A stretch of DNA of 64,000 nt from Pempheris klunzingeri (Eukaryota > Chordata > Actinopteri > Acropomatiformes > Pempheridae): the NCBI RefSeq assembly GCF_042242105.1, contig NC_092019.1, forward strand, positions 18,149,328 to 18,213,327, in the 5' to 3' direction. The position numbers and the translations under genes were made by a program. Positions 14,451 to 27,900 of this stretch are shown in pieces. The notes below the pieces were generated by a model, which saw nothing but the letters and a program-made list of their open reading frames with translations, was not told the origin of the DNA and did no database searches. Position 1 is the first letter of the stretch; the number at the start of each line of letters is the position of its first letter.

Positions 14451-17400
14451 TGTGATAATGTACCTTTTTTTTTGCTAGGTACTTAAGTCACTGGATTAGC
14501 CAAAAACAGACATACCTGTCTGTTTTTTTATCCATCATCAGCTTCTGCATAGCGTTTCCTTAAACGCTAATATGTTATGTCACAACATATACCATATAAA
14601 ATTACACTATATGGAAGATTTAACTACTTGGTCCAAGCCCAGTCTAAATTAACAGGGTATTTATCTCTTTTAAAAAGTGTAGACAGTAATTTCAAAATAA
14701 AATTGTACCACTATGAATCTAAATTTGACACCATGCATGATACAGCCATAATAACAATGTATCGCACAGATTATGTTTGAGAGATTTAAAAATGAGACAG
14801 CAAGAGGAATTTGTTTTTTGTCAGATTAGAAATCTACAAGACAAAACCAGCATTGTATGCTGATCCCATGTAAATCCTTCTGTTGTGCGAGCCACAAACA
14901 AAAGATAAGAGACACGTAAGTGCATTAAATGTGTGTCAGTATGATTTTAAATGCCATCTCGATATTTTACCTTAATATTTTTTTTAACATATGCCACATA
15001 AGACCACAAATCTATGATATTGTTGGCATGCTGCATTTAGAAAATAGAGCAACTTATATAGAAACTTTCAAATTTAGGAATCTGCATTTTTTTTGGTTTA
15101 AGGATCGTAGTTTCAGGATATATCATCATGACAGTCAAAATATTCCTCCAATTTTAGGGATTTTTGTCAAATTATTTAAAGTGATAAATGTTTATTTGAC
15201 AGTTTGAATCACATTCCATCATCTGAGCAGCATGACACAACTTCTCAACTACCCAGAACAAAATATGTAAACAGCAACATATCACCATCCACTCACCAAT
15301 TAGGAGACTCCTCTCAGGGTGTTTTGGTAGATCTTTAATCACTCTTCCTCCAGCCGTCTCCCTCTGGTCGTTGTCATAAGTTCAGCCCGCCTGTTGCCAC
15401 ACTTTCTCCCGCTCATTCACTTTTGGTATCACACACAGTGGGATATTCCTCCGTCACTCACTCTCTCCACTGCTCCTATGAGGAACAGATGAGGATTGGA
15501 GGGATGAAAGGAGATCAGTGATGAGGGGATAAACCCTGGGATGGACAGAAAGAGGTGGGGTGGGGTGGTGGGTGGTGATGGTGGGGGTAAAAGAGCCAGA
15601 AAGGGAGACGAGACAGTGGGGGAAACCAAACAAGGTGTAGAGCGTGCTTATGGGGTCACAAGACATGAGCAGGGGTGAATCCGAATCAAAAACTAAGAGA
15701 TGGAAATCATGGAGGGGAGGGGAAAGAAGATAAATAGAAGACCTGGGAACATGTCTTTTTATGGTGCTGAGGTAGTCTTTAAAAGATCTATGACGGGCCG
15801 GAGGGTTTGTGTTTTGTAAACCCAAGATGAAGCTAATATTAGAAGGTTTATGGGCAGAGAGGGAGAATGGCAGAGCGGAGATCAGACAGGGTACAGTGGT
15901 GATGCAGGATCAAGGAGAGAGGCCTTTCTGGTTCATTCTCACTTTTCAAACAGTACCTCCAGGCATGGACTTATAATGTGCAGGATATGTGCTACTGTAA
16001 CTGTCTATTCTCCTCTTCATTCTCAGTGTCAAAATACTATTTTCTCTTTTCCTTTGTCATTTTTGACCTAATGTCACACCTGAAGGTATCCATGTTTGAC
16101 TCAAATGCCCCCCACGTACAAAAGGGTGCCTAAACTTAAAGGTGCCTCTTTTTTTTGCCCTTCTCTGTCAGTGTGATCCTCACTGCTGTTGCACATCAAC
16201 TCATAAAGTGAATCACCTATGTTAGTTGCGAAACAGCACTTCTTGCACTATCATGAGCACTTCAGACAGCAGGGTGTTTCTCTGAATACTGGGACCACAT
16301 TTCATCCAAAAGGCCTGGGAGAAAGCCCCTTCGATCAGCTGCTGAAGTGGCCTCAAGTAAGAGACTAAGTTTGACTTGCGCCTTGTGGAATACCGGCTGC
16401 GTTATTAAGGCAAGAGCCCATCTGTTTCTCCACAAAACTGGCCTTTTGATGGTCAGGAGAGCGAGTCAGCAACCATGTTTGCTTATTGTATACTGTGCAT
16501 TGTGTCTAGAATAGATAGTAGTAGTTTGCTGTGAACAAACGTGGTGAAACGAGCTTCGACCATGATCTTAATGATGTTAATGAATGGGCAACAGCATCTT
16601 TGTGACCCTTCGACAGTGTAGACTGTGTGTTTGGGCTTGTGTTGTGATGCTATTATTCTATTGTTATTCTATGATTCAGTGTGGATAAACTCAGTTCTGT
16701 AGTTTGAAAGTGTTGACCTTTGCTCACTCAAGCACAGTGACGACAGAAACAGACTGCTGAGCTGGCTGAGCTGACCCTGGATTTGGAGAAATGGAGTCAG
16801 GGCACGACAAGCTCTGAGATGGAGCGTAAAACCAAAAGAAAAAAATATGTGTAAGCAGGCGCACAGACACGAACTGGGATAAAGACAGCTGGAGAGAGTG
16901 TGTTGTTTTGGGTTACTATTTTAAGACCAGTGATGTCTTGATCTTGAGCATTATCCCTACTATAATATCTTTCATTTTACTATTTGTAGCTTAGTTTTTA
17001 ATGTCATATGAGGTTTGTACAAGCACTGCCTCATTGTTATGAGATTTTTTTTTGTTTATAAAGCACAGCAAGGGTCACTGAACCTTTGCCCTTGTTTTGA
17101 ATAAATGGGGTAAGTGGGAGGAGTGGGGAGGAGGGGTGCCTGGATTAAAGGACATATCAGTCAGTCACAAACAACTATTGTGACATGAATGTAGAACAAA
17201 TTCATGAATTTTGATCCTCATTTATCCTACTGAATCTCGTGTTTGAATTTCATCTAAAAGTGATGTACTGCGTCATACAGGAGGGCCAGAAATCATCAGC
17301 AGACACCCAGTAAGTTGTTTGGGCCACAAATAGTAGGATAATTAATGTGCGGAAGTGCGACATAAGGGATGAGCGATCACGTAAACTACTCACTACACAC

Positions 17401-18024
17401 AGCAGTCAGTTATAATGACAGTTTTATAACTGCGCTATTAGGCCTTACATAATTGCTTATAATCATACAAAATATGGGAGGATGACATCATACAGATGTA
17501 GATTTCATGCTTTTCTGTCAAGTGTGTAACTGACAGTAGATAGCCAGGGCGCTTAGTGTGAGCACGTCTAAGATGCATTATATAGATGTAACACCTACTT
17601 AAGAGAAGATTAATGCAGACTTTTAGGGTGCAGCACGGTTTCAGCGTGTGAGGGAGTGAAAAGGTTAAAACCCAAGCTCCATTAAACGGGCCTGCCGACC
17701 CAATTTTGCAGCGACGGGGGATTATAACACAGGGGGGAGTGAGAGTGTTAATATGGGCCATAAACAGTACTTGACTGGGTACCTAATGCACTAGGCGAAA
17801 ACGGAGGAGGGGACTGAAAGGAGGAACTGGTTGTAATGGGAAGGATAAGATGGAAGTGGGTGGTTGAGTGTCACTGTGCTGGATGTGAATGATTAAATGA
17901 TCTCTCACTGGATTATTATTCCATATTCTAAATGGGAGATTTTTTAAGCTTCATAAACAAATGCACTCATTTATGAGGGATTAACAGTAATCTCTCTATT
18001 TCTATCATTTTCCCCCCTGTGCAC

Positions 18025-18048
18025 CTCTCTCTCTCTCTCTCTCTCTCT
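18025..18048 (+). repeat. (CT)n microsatellite
   Basis: A run of 12 CT units. Confidence 0.9.
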
Positions 18049-18720
18049 GCTCCCTCTTACCGCCTCAGACTGTAGTTTCTGACGTACTGCACTAATGTAA
18101 CTACTTTTACAGTTTCCCACTGCTACGTCGCTGTCTAATCGCCCATCTTATCACATGCTTCTACTCTTAACAGGCAGACAAACTATTAACCCTTTAGTTT
18201 TTTTCAATTTTAATCAGCAGGCAGCCACAGAGGGTGTGAGGTAATCACTTAATAGATTACACAGCCTTGCTTTAACTTTTCTGCCCCCTTTTTGTCCTCT
18301 TTGTCTCTAATGCTCTTATAGTTCCTAGTAATGTGGTATGTAGCAGACATGCAACATTGTAAAGAGTTAGATTTACTTCTTTTAATCTCTTCATTTTGAA
18401 AGACAATAATATCAGTCAGTAAAGCTGCTAAAACAAAAATACAGATAGACATTTGCGAGAAGAAAGGACGTTTCCTCTCACTTACCTTCATCATATACAG
18501 TATCAATACAGTATATACAAACATGCAAGCAGCTTTACATGAAAAGGCAGCAAGATGAAGGGAATGAATGTCTGGTTTAAAACTGAAAAATCATAAAAAA
18601 CAGTGTTCATGGTTGGTGTAGTGGCCTTGATATGGGATGGCAGGCTGGTCCACCAGAGTGAGTGCAGATATGAATGTATTCCAGCTTGGATGGTTCAGTC
18701 TGTAAGGTTTGTTGCGGCTC

Positions 18721-21700
18721 TCACAGCTCATCTCTGCCCCCCGTCACCCTGCCTCTCCCTCTGCTCCTCTCTGTCGGTGCTTGGCTCCGAGCGTTCCGGC
18801 CGGCGGTGTTGCTGCCCTCTGCCTTCTCCTTGTCCTTTTTCACAACGCTCTGTCCATCTGCTGCCCACATGGCCTCTGCTTCCTCTCGCTCCTGAGGAAG
18901 AGAAACATAAGTGAGGCAATAACAGATAAAATATTGATTTCCAGAGGCTGCTATGCCAGGAAAAGTGACTGCAAGTGACTGATTACTTTTATTCCTGTTA
19001 AGAGTAATTGTAATTCATATCCTTATACTTTCTGGATGAATATTCTTAACTGTGTAAGCTACTATAACTATTTCAAGACACAGCAGCCAAAATATGATGT
19101 CTACAAATTGAAATATATCAAATTATAATTCTCGAACATCCTTGGTTGAGAAAAATGATACGGCTACAGACACATGATAAATCTAAAGGACACTGACATG
19201 GTATGATCACAAACTGGGCGCTGTGAATGCTAAAACATGAAACATCCACCAGATTTGCATTGCTCTCCAGCTGGTCTCGTCATCCGACACCGGTGTCACG
19301 GCATCAGCAGCCACATGACTGCAGGACACATGCAGGTCAGGTCTGAGGTGGAGGTCATCGCTGTGTCGTCTAAATGCTCACCATGTCCCTGTAGAGCTTC
19401 TCCTTTGTGAACCAGAGGGCCAGCGCGCACCGCCGGCCGCTGGTCACTGCAGTAACACCATGTGGATTCACTGGACCTGAGGAGAAACCCACGAGTCGGC
19501 CGCAGCTGGGTTTTACTCGAGCCTGGAGACACGGAGGAGGAGGAAAACCAGGTCACCAGGTCCAACAGATATTCTTAAGATCGTTTAAAAATCATTAAAT
19601 GAAGTGACCTAAGGTTGAAAGGTGACTCACTGTTACTGTCTTGGCATCCCTGTTAGTGAAGAACAACTCTCCTCCGTCAAAGTTGTCATTGAGGTAGAGA
19701 ATGGCGCTGTGAGACAAACAGGGTATTCAGCCATAAAAACAAACAACCATTATGATCTGTGCCAGTTAAGCTTTGAATTTAATTTTATTCTCAATACTTC
19801 TGCTGAGGCAAATAAAATAAACATATCTTAAAATAGAATTCATCTCCATTATGCTGATATTGTTTTACACAGCATGACTAATACAATTTCTCTATTTGGC
19901 TGATGTGTTTTCGCTGCTCTTGCCCTCAATGATTATTTTGTGTACCTAAGGTCTCTGTGTATGAATGCTGGTGGTTCCCTCCAGCACTGTTTGGTCTCCG
20001 GCTCAAGGAGACAGTTGTCAACATGGACAGGGTGAGACAGGTCCAGTCTTCCCTCCTGGTCACCTTAGGGCATAAAAAAATCAAACAATTCAAAAGAATC
20101 CGTTTATGTTCACAGTATAAAAGTCAAACCTCTGTGAAATCCTATAGTTTTAGCTCCACATGGTCAGTCTTATATAAATAAATAGTAATAAATCTCCCTC
20201 AAGACAGATGTGGGTAATATTGGTTTTACCTGCGATAGCACTGCGGCAGACCAGGTGCGTGAAAGAGACAAACAGTCCTGAGGGGCTCCTGAAGTAGGAG
20301 TGCAGCAGGACTCTCGCTCTCTCACCCAGCTCATGTAACAGCCTGGCGTCCGACTGGTTCACCAGGCCATCCTGAGCCAACTGCAAAAGAAGTTCGGATT
20401 ATGTTGAAAAAATACCAACTTCATAAAAAATGGTCAAGCATGAGCGCACCATTGCACACCAATATGCTTACTTCTTTAAATAACTCACATTTGGCTCTTT
20501 AATTTTGAGTACAAGTTATTCAGGTTCACTCAAAAACATGCCATATCCGCAGCTAAATAGTTATGGCACATGCCACCTGGCCACATGGTTGCTAGTTCAA
20601 TTCCAGGCGACCTTTGTTGTATGCCATACCCTCCTCTGTCTCCCTGTTTCCTGTCTGCCGCTTCACCCACCTTTAGAGCTCGGAGGACGGTCAGGCCCTC
20701 AAACGTCTCATGAGGCGTATGCGGAGACCGTCGTCCTCGGTAACCGTCCCCAGCAGATGCTGCAGCCTGTCAGGCACGAGGTGAAATGGTATGTGAGAGT
20801 CTTCCTGTTTCTGTCTGAGAAGGCCTGACTCTTTCTCTCTTTCTCTGAGACTTACTGTTGCTAACTGCAGTATCCTGTCACACTCCTTCTCGGTCATGAC
20901 TCCGTTGAGTACAACGCGATTGGTCCCGTTCAGAACCTCATCATCCATGGCGATGGTCACACCCACCTGAGGGACTGAACCACCTGGAGAGAGGACAAAT
21001 AAGATGGAATTGGTAAATTCTTAACGGCTACAGGCTGAAACAAGAGGGTGAGCTGATTTTACCTGCAAAAAATCCACTGTCATCCACTTCTTCCTGCTGC
21101 TCTTCTTCTCTCATTTTCTCATTAATTTTCTCTTTTTCAGTTCTGAAAGTGAAACACAAAACAGTACTGAGTCTGACTTTACCTTAACGTTTACTAAAGC
21201 ACTGAATGGATTTCGTCCCGTCTTTCTCACCTCCAGACATCCCTCCGTGATTCAGGTACAACATCCTCTGGAGTCCAAAGATCCTAAATGGAAAAGCGGT
21301 CATTCAACATGTGGATGTAAGACTGTGGATCAAAATGATGTGTATTTGCCACAGTGCTTACCGGGTCATTGAAAGTGAAGTCAAGGTTCTCCATACCAAA
21401 ATACAGAAGCTGCTTCTCCTCCAAAGAGTGACTGACATATCTGACAATCTCCTGTATGACAAACACGCACACACATAAGTCAGCATGAACAAAAGTAAGA
21501 AAATGAGACAGAAATATGATGTGTGCAGATGATTTAATGTAATGGCCACTGAGTGGTACCTGAGCAGGCTGTGTGCCCTGTGACTCTGTGTCTCCTCCTA
21601 GTGTCTCATAGTAGAGCTGCAGGTTGTCTAAGGAGTCCTTGTCAGAGGGGTAAAATAGGAGGAGAGAGCGAAGAGTCTGCACTGCTCCACGAATGTCACC

Positions 21701-23837
21701 GGCTGTGGGAAAGCAGGGTTAGTAAGAAACAAGAAGTGGCACTAAAGGGTTGCAAATGAATGTGTTGTGATACTGAGGTAAAGAAAACTCAGAGGAAGAC
21801 ACACACACACGCTGTATCATGAATAAACATCAGTTTGACCTATGAAGCCTGACCTTTAAACTGTGCAATATGCAGATGCTCCAGCTGTGAGGGCAGGAAG
21901 TCCTCCTGAGCAGAAATCCTTACAGGTCTTGTGGCAACCTGAGTCACGCAGGACTGCCGGCACGAGAGCAGGGAGAGGGAAAGAGCTACACGGAGAAGAA
22001 AAACAGTGAGGCAAGAGGGCACTTTCTGTTTCTCTTTCTGCCGGGTTTACCGCAGAAATGTCAAGCATCAGTCTAGGGGGCTTTGTGTTCTTTTGTCTTA
22101 CCTGCAGCCTTCTCGAACACGCCGTCAACACTGTCCACTCCCCTGTCCTCAGGCAGCCGCTGGGAGGCCACCTCGCACTGCAACCGGCACTCCGCTGTCT
22201 GCCGCAGTGTTTCATTCACGCACATTCGCCATTTCTCTGCTGCTTGCACCCAGTCAGAGGAGGCCTCATGCTGAACCGCAGAATCATACAGGACCTGAAA
22301 AAAGAAGATATATTCAACAGGGAGATGCTGCTAGACTGGCTTTTTATTATAAGGAAATAAAAGTATTAACATCTTAAGGCTGTTTGTTGAAGAAACTAAG
22401 TCTTGCCAAATTTTGAGAAATGAGTGCATGCCATTACAAGCATGTCTCATCATGTCACAACAAGTGTGCCTGAATAGACCAAATAAGTTGCAGAGGTCGT
22501 CAGTGAGTGAAACCAGGTTTGGATTGCACGGTTTGACAAGAGAAAGTGAAGGTAAGAGAGAGGAATTCAGTCCCTCAGGCCATGGCTCTGGTGCCACACT
22601 TGGGTATATAAAACTCTGTTCCCTCCTGCAGCAGTCACACCATTCCTCTCTCCTTCATCCTGCCGTCCTCACCCAGTGTTTCTCACTCTCAATCTCTCTG
22701 TCCTGGAAGGCCTCCTCGGTCACTCCCTCCATCCTTCTGTACTTCTCAATGTTGTTCCTCATCTCCAGGTGGCTGGGGTTGGCCACAAAGTAGGTATGAG
22801 CCGCTGATGCCGCCTTCTGCAACTTTTCCAACTGATGTGCAGGAAGAGAGGCATGTGATTGAAGTTATAGACAGACAGCAATGTAACATGTGATCAGCAG
22901 TGATGAGAAATCGACACGTATTAGTATGTCTTAGACCTTTATGGCTGCCTGCAGAATAGCTTACCTTGTAGTATGTGACCTGCAGAAAGTTGTAAGGGTT
23001 GCGACTACCGAATTCATACTCTATGTCGGTGGAAACAGGGAGCTGTCCCGCAGGTGTGACGGAGCGTCCGATACAGAACCTCAAACATTCAGCCCTCTGC
23101 TGCACCCAGTCCAAGACCCAGAGGTCCCACATCCTCCCGTCTTCAGAGTCTAACAACACAGAAAACACAGAAAATCATTTTTGGTCGTGGAGTATACCAT
23201 CGAACATCGTCCATCATTTATACTAAAGATGCTAATGTGTGAATGCTAAACATTTTTTATGCATCGACAACATTTTTGAGTATATACTGTTTGAAACTAT
23301 ACTTTGATAATAAAAGATAATATGATTTCTAAGGTAATCAACCTAGTTTTTATGTTTTTCTACTCCTTTTCGATTTTGCAATGGACTCTTCAGTTCTTAA
23401 AGTCATACTCATATTTGAGCCACACATTCAGAAAATAAGAATGAGGGAAGCTGCCAGTGACTTCATATTAATCTAATTTTTTTAAATTAATCTAATCTTT
23501 GATCCAAAGCAGTTAGTCTGGCAAACTGCAAACAAATGTGATAACTTCAGGCAAAGATGTGTTTTTAAAAATATATCCATTGGATAGGTTAGGTTAGTTC
23601 ACAGTTACCCCCAAGATATATCTGAGATGATTAAAGGGATTAATAAGAAATTAAGAACACAGTATTTCTGTTACACAAAATTGTGTTTATTGACTTTTCT
23701 TATCTCATCACTTCACCTCTGTCTTTAGACTACTAAACAGTCTTCAAACAGTCTTTAGGTGACCCGCTGTGCTGTGACAACTAATGTGCACACCAAGGTT
23801 TGAATATAAAGAGTCGCATGTAAACATGGCTTCATTT

Positions 23838-23891
<54 letters not shown>

Positions 23892-24203
23892 ATACCTGAT
23901 AGTTCATAACTTACCCAGTTTATTGAGTGCCTCTCTCCCTGCTGCCACACAGTCATCATGACACTGCCTGCGGGCTCTGAACAGTGACTCCTTGGTCGCG
24001 ATGGATTTCTCCAGCAGCTCCGCAGCCTTGGCCCACTCCTCACCAAAATACGCACGGACTCCGCTGTAGTACAGAAAATCATAGGGCTGCAGAAGCGACA
24101 GCAGGTTAGAGCTCCCAGGGTGTGCTGAGGTTATATTAAGTAATGCTGCAGTAACCAAAATAAACGCCACGTATACAGTGGAATAACCAGAGTGCAGCGC
24201 CAT
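18721..24203 (-). CDS. p3h3: Prolyl 3-hydroxylase 3 (LEPREL2)
   Basis: Sixteen minus-strand exons (24203-23915, 23149-22965, 22831-22673, 22294-22102, 21985-21854, 21702-21560, 21451-21362, 21283-21231, 21142-21063, 20983-20856, 20766-20671, 20380-20230, 20063-19946, 19706-19631, 19522-19382, 18891-18721) join in frame into 734 residues, close to human P3H3. It is a 2-oxoglutarate/Fe(II) oxygenase of the ER that acts on procollagen; the mammalian protein works with LH1 and SC65 in lysine hydroxylation. The ATG at 24203 has a perfect ACCATGG context and starts a signal peptide (cleavage likely after NITSA). Four CX3C motifs (CHDDC, CLRFC, CRLQC, CRQSC) mark the N-terminal TPR-like region. The catalytic domain keeps HVD (H580, D582), NPHGV (H652) and a downstream Arg (R662), the expected iron and 2-OG ligands. 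The C terminus is RDEL, an ER-retrieval signal. The conserved catalytic set suggests it is not a dead paralogue. Confidence 0.96.
20556..20668 (+). mobile_element. Degenerate tRNA-derived SINE fragment inside a p3h3 intron
   Basis: The stretch contains a B-box-like GCTAGTTCAATTCCAGG followed by CGACCTTTGTTGTATG and CTGTCTCCCTGTTTCCTGTC. I recall this combination from a very common fish SINE (GGTTCGATTCC then ACCTTTGTTGCATGTC). It ends right beside the donor of p3h3 exon 11 (20670). No clean target-site duplication was found. Confidence 0.5.
23841..23889 (+). repeat. (AC)n microsatellite in p3h3 intron 1
   Basis: About 24 AC units, 24 nt downstream (in minus-strand sense, where it reads GT) of the exon 1 donor at 23914. 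Confidence 0.97.
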
Positions 24204-24924
24204 GGTCCGAGACACGAACCCCGTGGAGGAGAGGAGCTGGGAGAAGAGGAGGGACTACGGAAATATTTAGGAGGGTGACATCCACAAAGTTTCCTCCTGT
24301 TTGCAGAAAGTAGGGCCTATCATTTCAAACGATACTTTCACCGCTGCTCCACGCTAACATCTCCCCATACTTAATAACTGCTCTTTAAATCAATCTAAAT
24401 GCAATTTACTGACTCGTTTTGAGCTAATTAATGTGAATGTTTAGTTTATTATCAGGCTACAGTACCTCCACGTGGCCACTGGGGGAAGCCGTTAGACGAC
24501 TTCAACGGATGTTACCGTAAGTATACAAATACACAACTGAATGAATAATTTTCTACTGTATGGTGAACACTAAACCATTAATAATTTAATTAATTGATAC
24601 CCTATAATCGGATATAATTCCAGGCAGTAACTAAGCTTTGGTAGATGCGATGTGAATGTAAATCTACCGCCTTTCAAAATTACGACAGGTGCCGCTATCC
24701 TGCAGATTACGGTAACGCGCCGCAGCCCGTCGGCGTGTGGGTAACTGAGTTTGTTGGGCCTTCCCTCAACACAAGGCAGCATCTCATGATTCATTCAGCC
24801 AAACACAGGCAGCTGAAGACGGGCTAGGTAACGGGCACTCTTCCGAGCCGGGGAATCTAGAGGCTGGAGGTCCAAACTCAGAGGAGCAAGTGTCCCACTG
24901 AAAGGCGGAACTAGCTAGCCTGTC
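24204..24924. promoter_or_regulatory. Shared head-to-head promoter region of p3h3 and usp5
   Basis: The two start codons point away from each other across 721 bp. CpG density rises between about 24660 and 25000 (GGTAACGCGCCGCAGCCCG, GTCGGCGTG). No TATA box is seen. The usp5 start lies in GTCATGGCGGA, which resembles a YY1 site overlapping the initiation codon. Bidirectional activity is inferred from geometry alone. Confidence 0.5.
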
Positions 24925-27900
24925 ATGGCGGATGTTGGTGAGGTTTTGATGTCGGTTTTGTCCACAATTCGGGTTCCGAAGCCCGGGGACCGTGTCCACA
25001 AAGACGAATGCGCCTTGTCATTTTCCTCGCCGGTGAGCCATCTTCCCTTTACAAATCAAAACGTCAGCCAACAAACAGCGCTGTTTCATTTCTCACTCTC
25101 CTCCACTCTGTCTTGATTTTGTCTAATCTAACGTTTTGGCAGTGGTGTCCTACTTTGACGCACTGGCGTCTCAGATTTTCTTGTTTCAAGTAACTGGCAA
25201 GCTAGCGTCAAGCTAAGCTAATAGTGCACTGTAATGGAAACTTAGCTGCTGTAGCCTCTTAGCTAGCTATGTTGGTGTGATTGGGTGTGCTGTCAAACTA
25301 GCTAGCTAGCCAGCTAACTTTCGTTTTTTGGACACAACTGTGGCAAGACTGTTGACACTCTTTAATGCAACCTAGCCCATGGTATCTAAATCACTGTGTT
25401 AGGGTTTCTTGAGGACTTAGATAACAATAAACCTCTGTTGAGCTGAATTACATGCGTGAACAGGCTGACAGGAGAGCTAGGTTAGTTGGCTACACTACAG
25501 TAATTGATAATGTGACATGGTTAAGACCACGGTTTAGACCCACACATTGCCTCCAATTTTAACTTCCCAGTTTTGTGTTATAATGGTGACAGATAAGGAC
25601 ATGTTTTGACGTTTAACATTGCCCGTGTTTTCTCTTACAGGAGAGTGAAGGAGGCCTGTATGTGTGCATGAACAGCTTCCTGGGCTTTGGCAGCCAGTAT
25701 GTGGACAGGCACCATGCTCGGACTGGCCAGAGGGCTTACTTCCATATCACCCGGACTCGCAAGGCTAAGGTGATACTTCAGCATATTCAGCTTTATGATT
25801 TATTTTCCTCATGATGGCTGTAAACTTCTCATGGACACACATCAGTTTGACACCGTCAGCTCCACCTCCTTCCGTATCTAGTGAACTAATCTCAACACCC
25901 ATCTATGCCCTGTGTTTTTCCCACAGAAGGAGGATGACAATAACTCTGGATCTGGACACCCGCCTAAGAAAAAGCCAACCAGATTGGCGATAGGTGAGGA
26001 CTTTTAAAATCACAGACTATACTGGTGTCCTCTTTTGAGACTGACCTGTCTCTGCCTCTGTTGTTGTTTTTGGTCTGTCCAGGTATTGAAGGAGGTTTTG
26101 ATGTGGAGCAAGAGCAGTATGAGGAGGATGTAAAGGTGGTCATTTTACCTGACAGACAGGAAGTGACTTCAGAGGACCTTGTTACCATGCCTGATGTTGT
26201 GAAAGAGCGGGTGAGATATCTTGCGTGTATTCTGCCAAGAGAAATGTAATCATTCTGTCTGTGCTACAAGATATTAGATACTGGTACAACTTCACAATAT
26301 CAAATATCACGTTGTCATTATATAAAAAAGAGAAAATGTATTGATTAGGTTTGCTCCAAACATGGGCAAAGTTAAACTTCGTTCAATATATTGCAGATAT
26401 ATTCCTTAATACTAAAACATGGAAGCACATGCACATAGGGATACACAGGGCTGTATGGATAATGAAGTTTGTTACACTCAGTGATCAAGTAGTTTAGAAG
26501 TTTCACCGTGAGCTGTCAGTCAGGTCTAATTTGTTGCTGTCAATTCTTTTGCCGGCCCTCAAGGTGTCCCTGTCAATGGCGGGTATCATGGCAGCCGACT
26601 CAGTGTCTCATACCTTACAAGTTCAACAGTGGGATGGAGAGGTGAGACAGGAGTCGAGGCATGCCGTTGACCTTAAACAGCTTGACAATGGAGTCAAGAT
26701 CCCTCCCAGGTGAGACATTAGGTCACAGCTGTCTCTACCATGCCATTCCTCATAGACGAGTGACTTTATAAACAAAGTTTCTCTTATATTCCACTCTAAA
26801 TTGACGAAAGACTGTGCAAGACTACAAATGTGATAGCTGTCTTTGTATACTGCAACACTCAAATGGCTGCGCAGGTGTATTCATTTCACTGAGGAAAATG
26901 TCCTGGCAATGATGCCTTTGCATTTAGGATCCATTGATCCATTATTTCTGTAGTGCATTACTGTTGTTGTCTCCTATGATAACATTTGTAATAGAGATAG
27001 CTGTCTGGCTCGTGCACTGCCAGACAGCTATTTTAGGACATGTGTTGTGGGGAGTTTGTGTTACATGTCTTTTCTTCATCCTAGTGGCTGGCGGTGCGAG
27101 GTGTGTGACCTCCAGGAGAATATTTGGATGAACCTGACGGACGGCAAAGTGCTGTGTGGTCGCAGGTATTTTGATGGCTCTGGGGGCAACAACCATGCCC
27201 TTCTCCACTTCCAGGAGACAGGATACCCACTTGCTGTCAAACTTGGTACCATCACTCCTGATGGAGCAGGTAAGGATCAGACAATAACACTGACTGACTA
27301 GCAGCCAGACACCAGCCTACTACGCGACACAAGAGCCACAGACTTTGAATAACAACTCACATTACCTTTCATGCTTAGGTCTCATCTAACTTACAAACAT
27401 GAACACACGTTGTCCTACACCTTAGCTATTTAAATGAGCCACCAGTCAAACATTCACTGGGGAAAAATACACTGCTTACTGGTGAAATTAGTAATTAGCT
27501 GGTTGCCAGTTGCAGTGCATTAAACAGCATGTAAATATCATTTTGGTCCATCTAGCTGTTGATGTGGCTGGCCTTAGTCTTCAGTACCATTGCTAACAAC
27601 AAAGTCTGCTCATATCTTGTAAGCTACAATGCAAGTTTGTTTACTTTGTCTGTCGTTCCCCTCTTAATTGCCAACACTGTTTTGTATGTCCAGATGTGTA
27701 TTCCTATGATGAAGATGACATGGTACTGGATTCCAAGTTACCAGAGCACCTAGCTCACTTTGGCATCGACATGATGACCATGGAGAAGGCAAGTTCTGCA
27801 TTTTGGCTATCGTCAGTAGAAGTAGACTCTCATTGACAGTTGCAAACATCACATCTTCCCATTTTTCCAATTGGCTCACTGTGTTCAACATCAGATCAAG

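Larger units (their letters stand above)
12203..18720. other. Gene-free stretch between gnb3 and p3h3
   Basis: It holds no recognised coding exon. It contains the gnb3 upstream region, a TC microsatellite, a SINE-like insertion at 14113-14450, a CT run near 18025 and, at its right end, presumably the p3h3 3' UTR. Reading frames here are short and have no splice-site support. A G/A-rich purine tract at 13500-13570 is the only other compositional feature. Confidence 0.6.

Noticed and set aside
14079-14486. Plus-strand open frame of 135 codons
   Set aside because: It is a chance frame through the SINE-like repeat.
15297-15400. Minus-strand donor (ATTG|GTGAGT) as a distant first exon of gnb3
   Set aside because: A nearer donor at 12202 gives a simpler model; no evidence separates the two, so the distant one was not called.
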